Positions 63,192 to 64,000 of a stretch of 64,000 nucleotides of DNA are shown in pieces. This DNA comes from Thermobifida cellulosilytica TB100 (GTDB taxonomy: Bacteria; Actinomycetota; Actinomycetes; Streptosporangiales; Streptosporangiaceae), in assembly GCF_001517975.1 (NCBI RefSeq), contig NZ_KQ950180.1:992188-1056187 (forward strand), read 5' to 3'. Both the position numbers and the translations under genes were made by a program. The first letter of the stretch is position 1. Each line of letters starts with the position of its first letter. The notes under the pieces were generated by a model, which had not been told where the DNA came from, made no database searches, and was given only the letters and a program-made list of their open reading frames with translations.

Positions 63192-64000
63192 TCAGCCGCC
63201 CAGGGCCGCCCCGAGCTCCTCCAGGAACGCCACCACTCCGGACGGGCCGTCCACCACCAGGTCGGCCCGCTTGGCGAGTTCGGTGACCTCCGCAGAACCG
63301 CTGCACAGCTTGAACCCGGCCACGCCCTGCTCGTGCAACTGCTCCACCGCGTCGTAGGCCGCGAGGTCGCCCAGGTCGTCCCCGGCGTACAGCACCGCCT
63401 GCGCGCCCGTCTCGGCGACCAGGCCGGTGAGCGCCGCTCCCTTGTCCACACCGGGCGGGCGCAGCTCGATGACCATGCGCCCCGGCTCCACCGCGAGCCC
63501 GGTCTGCTCGGCGAGCTCGGCCAGCGGCGCCCGGAGCAGGTCCAGCGCGGCCTCGGGGTCGGCGGTGCGCCGCGTGTGCACGGCCAGCGCGTGGTGCTTG
63601 TCCTCGATCCAGGTGCCGTCGGGCGCGCCCACCCGTTCCAGCAGCCCGGGCAGGGCCTCGCGCACCGCGGCCACGCCGGGCGGCGGCTCGGGGACGGTGA
63701 GCACGCCGTCCGCCCAGCGCTCCCGGCCGTACTGGCCGAGCACGGTGATGCCCGGCACCGCGTCGAGGCCGCCGTACTCGACGGCCACCGCGGCGGGGCG
63801 TCCGGTGACGACGGCGACCGCGCGCACCCGGTCGGCCAGGGCGCGCAGCGCCGGGACCGCGCCGGGGTGGGCGCGGGAGTCCCGCGGGTCGGGCACGATC
63901 GGCGCGAGCGTCCCGTCGAAGTCGAACGCGAGAAGGGCGCGGTCGGGCGCCTCGCGGATACGGTCGAGCGCGGTCCTGCCGGTTTCGGTCGTCGGATTGA
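63192..64000 (-). CDS. otsB: trehalose-6-phosphate phosphatase, cut at the window edge
   Basis: A HAD-family phosphatase that removes the phosphate from trehalose-6-phosphate. The catalytic DFDGTLAP motif is at about 63906-63923, followed by VVTGRPAAVAVEYGGL (motif II Thr), the cap domain with EDKHHALAVH, then PPGVDKGAALTGL (Lys) and YAGDDLGDLAAYD (acidic motif). The frame is open to the last base, so the true start is outside. The shorter GTG start at 63896 would lose the catalytic Asp and is not used. It converges with otsA. Confidence 0.9.
   Translation of the reverse strand, partial: NPTTETGRTALDRIREAPDRALLAFDFDGTLAPIVPDPRDSRAHPGAVPALRALADRVRAVAVVTGRPAAVAVEYGGLDAVPGITVLGQYGRERWADGVLTVPEPPPGVAAVREALPGLLERVGAPDGTWIEDKHHALAVHTRRTADPEAALDLLRAPLAELAEQTGLAVEPGRMVIELRPPGVDKGAALTGLVAETGAQAVLYAGDDLGDLAAYDAVEQLHEQGVAGFKLCSGSAEVTELAKRADLVVDGPSGVVAFLEELGAALGG

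Noticed and set aside
63192-63896. Full-length trehalose phosphatase starting at GTG 63896
   Set aside because: The catalytic DFDGTL motif lies upstream in the same open frame, so the gene is larger and is cut by the window edge.

Overview
The window is a piece of a very GC-rich actinobacterial chromosome. GTG and TTG starts are frequent, third codon positions are almost all G or C, and the gene set includes a MoaD/CysO-like carrier, an IdeR/DmdR1-type iron regulator, DUF3027, DUF2530, DUF397 and a WhiJ-like XRE family. Overall it looks like a member of the Nocardiopsaceae (Thermobifida/Nocardiopsis type). That is inferred from gene content; no rRNA or tRNA gene was seen.

Layout. 1-10.6 kb is housekeeping: a two-gene beta-oxidation-like operon (SDR, crotonase), a membrane protein with a ROK glucokinase, a KamA-type radical SAM enzyme, plsX, argS and a YceI protein. 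10.6-19.9 kb is an accessory and defence island. It holds a frame-disrupted orphan gene, an AbiL/RloAB-type ATPase-TOPRIM pair of visibly lower GC, a decayed WhiJ-like cluster (XRE regulator, flavoprotein, DUF397 remnant, two tiny ORFs and an anti-sigma-like ATPase remnant), and a divergent pair made of a solitary HTH/N6-methylase/TRD protein and a TIGR04141 (DUF6119) protein. 19.9-35 kb returns to core functions: ribokinase, exonuclease III, a two-component system, an unannotated 56-aa double CxxC protein, a YcaQ/AlkZ-like glycosylase, thiolase, YihY, a SpoIIE-type phosphatase, the iron regulator, pdxH and citrate synthase. 35-49 kb carries an unusual membrane-anchored receptor with a periplasmic-binding-protein fold, serC, a phosphodiesterase, a frameshifted Uma2 nuclease, a MarR/MFS pair, an NCS2 permease and a methyltransferase. 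49-64 kb has a sacsin-like Hsp90-fold protein, AIM24, a hydrolase, DUF3027, a cold-shock protein, two small CD225-like membrane proteins, groEL under tandem CIRCE operators, the CysO-like carrier, thrC behind a SAM-I riboswitch, otsA, and otsB running off the right edge.

Most notable regulatory points. (1) A SAM-I riboswitch precedes threonine synthase, and the P1 3' strand can alternatively pair with the start-codon region, so SAM could turn thrC on rather than off. (2) A similar operator-like palindrome sits 31-32 bp upstream of both the SDR-crotonase operon and the thiolase gene, suggesting one shared regulator. (3) The divergent methylase/TIGR04141 locus next to an AbiL-like pair is the best candidate for a poorly described defence system.
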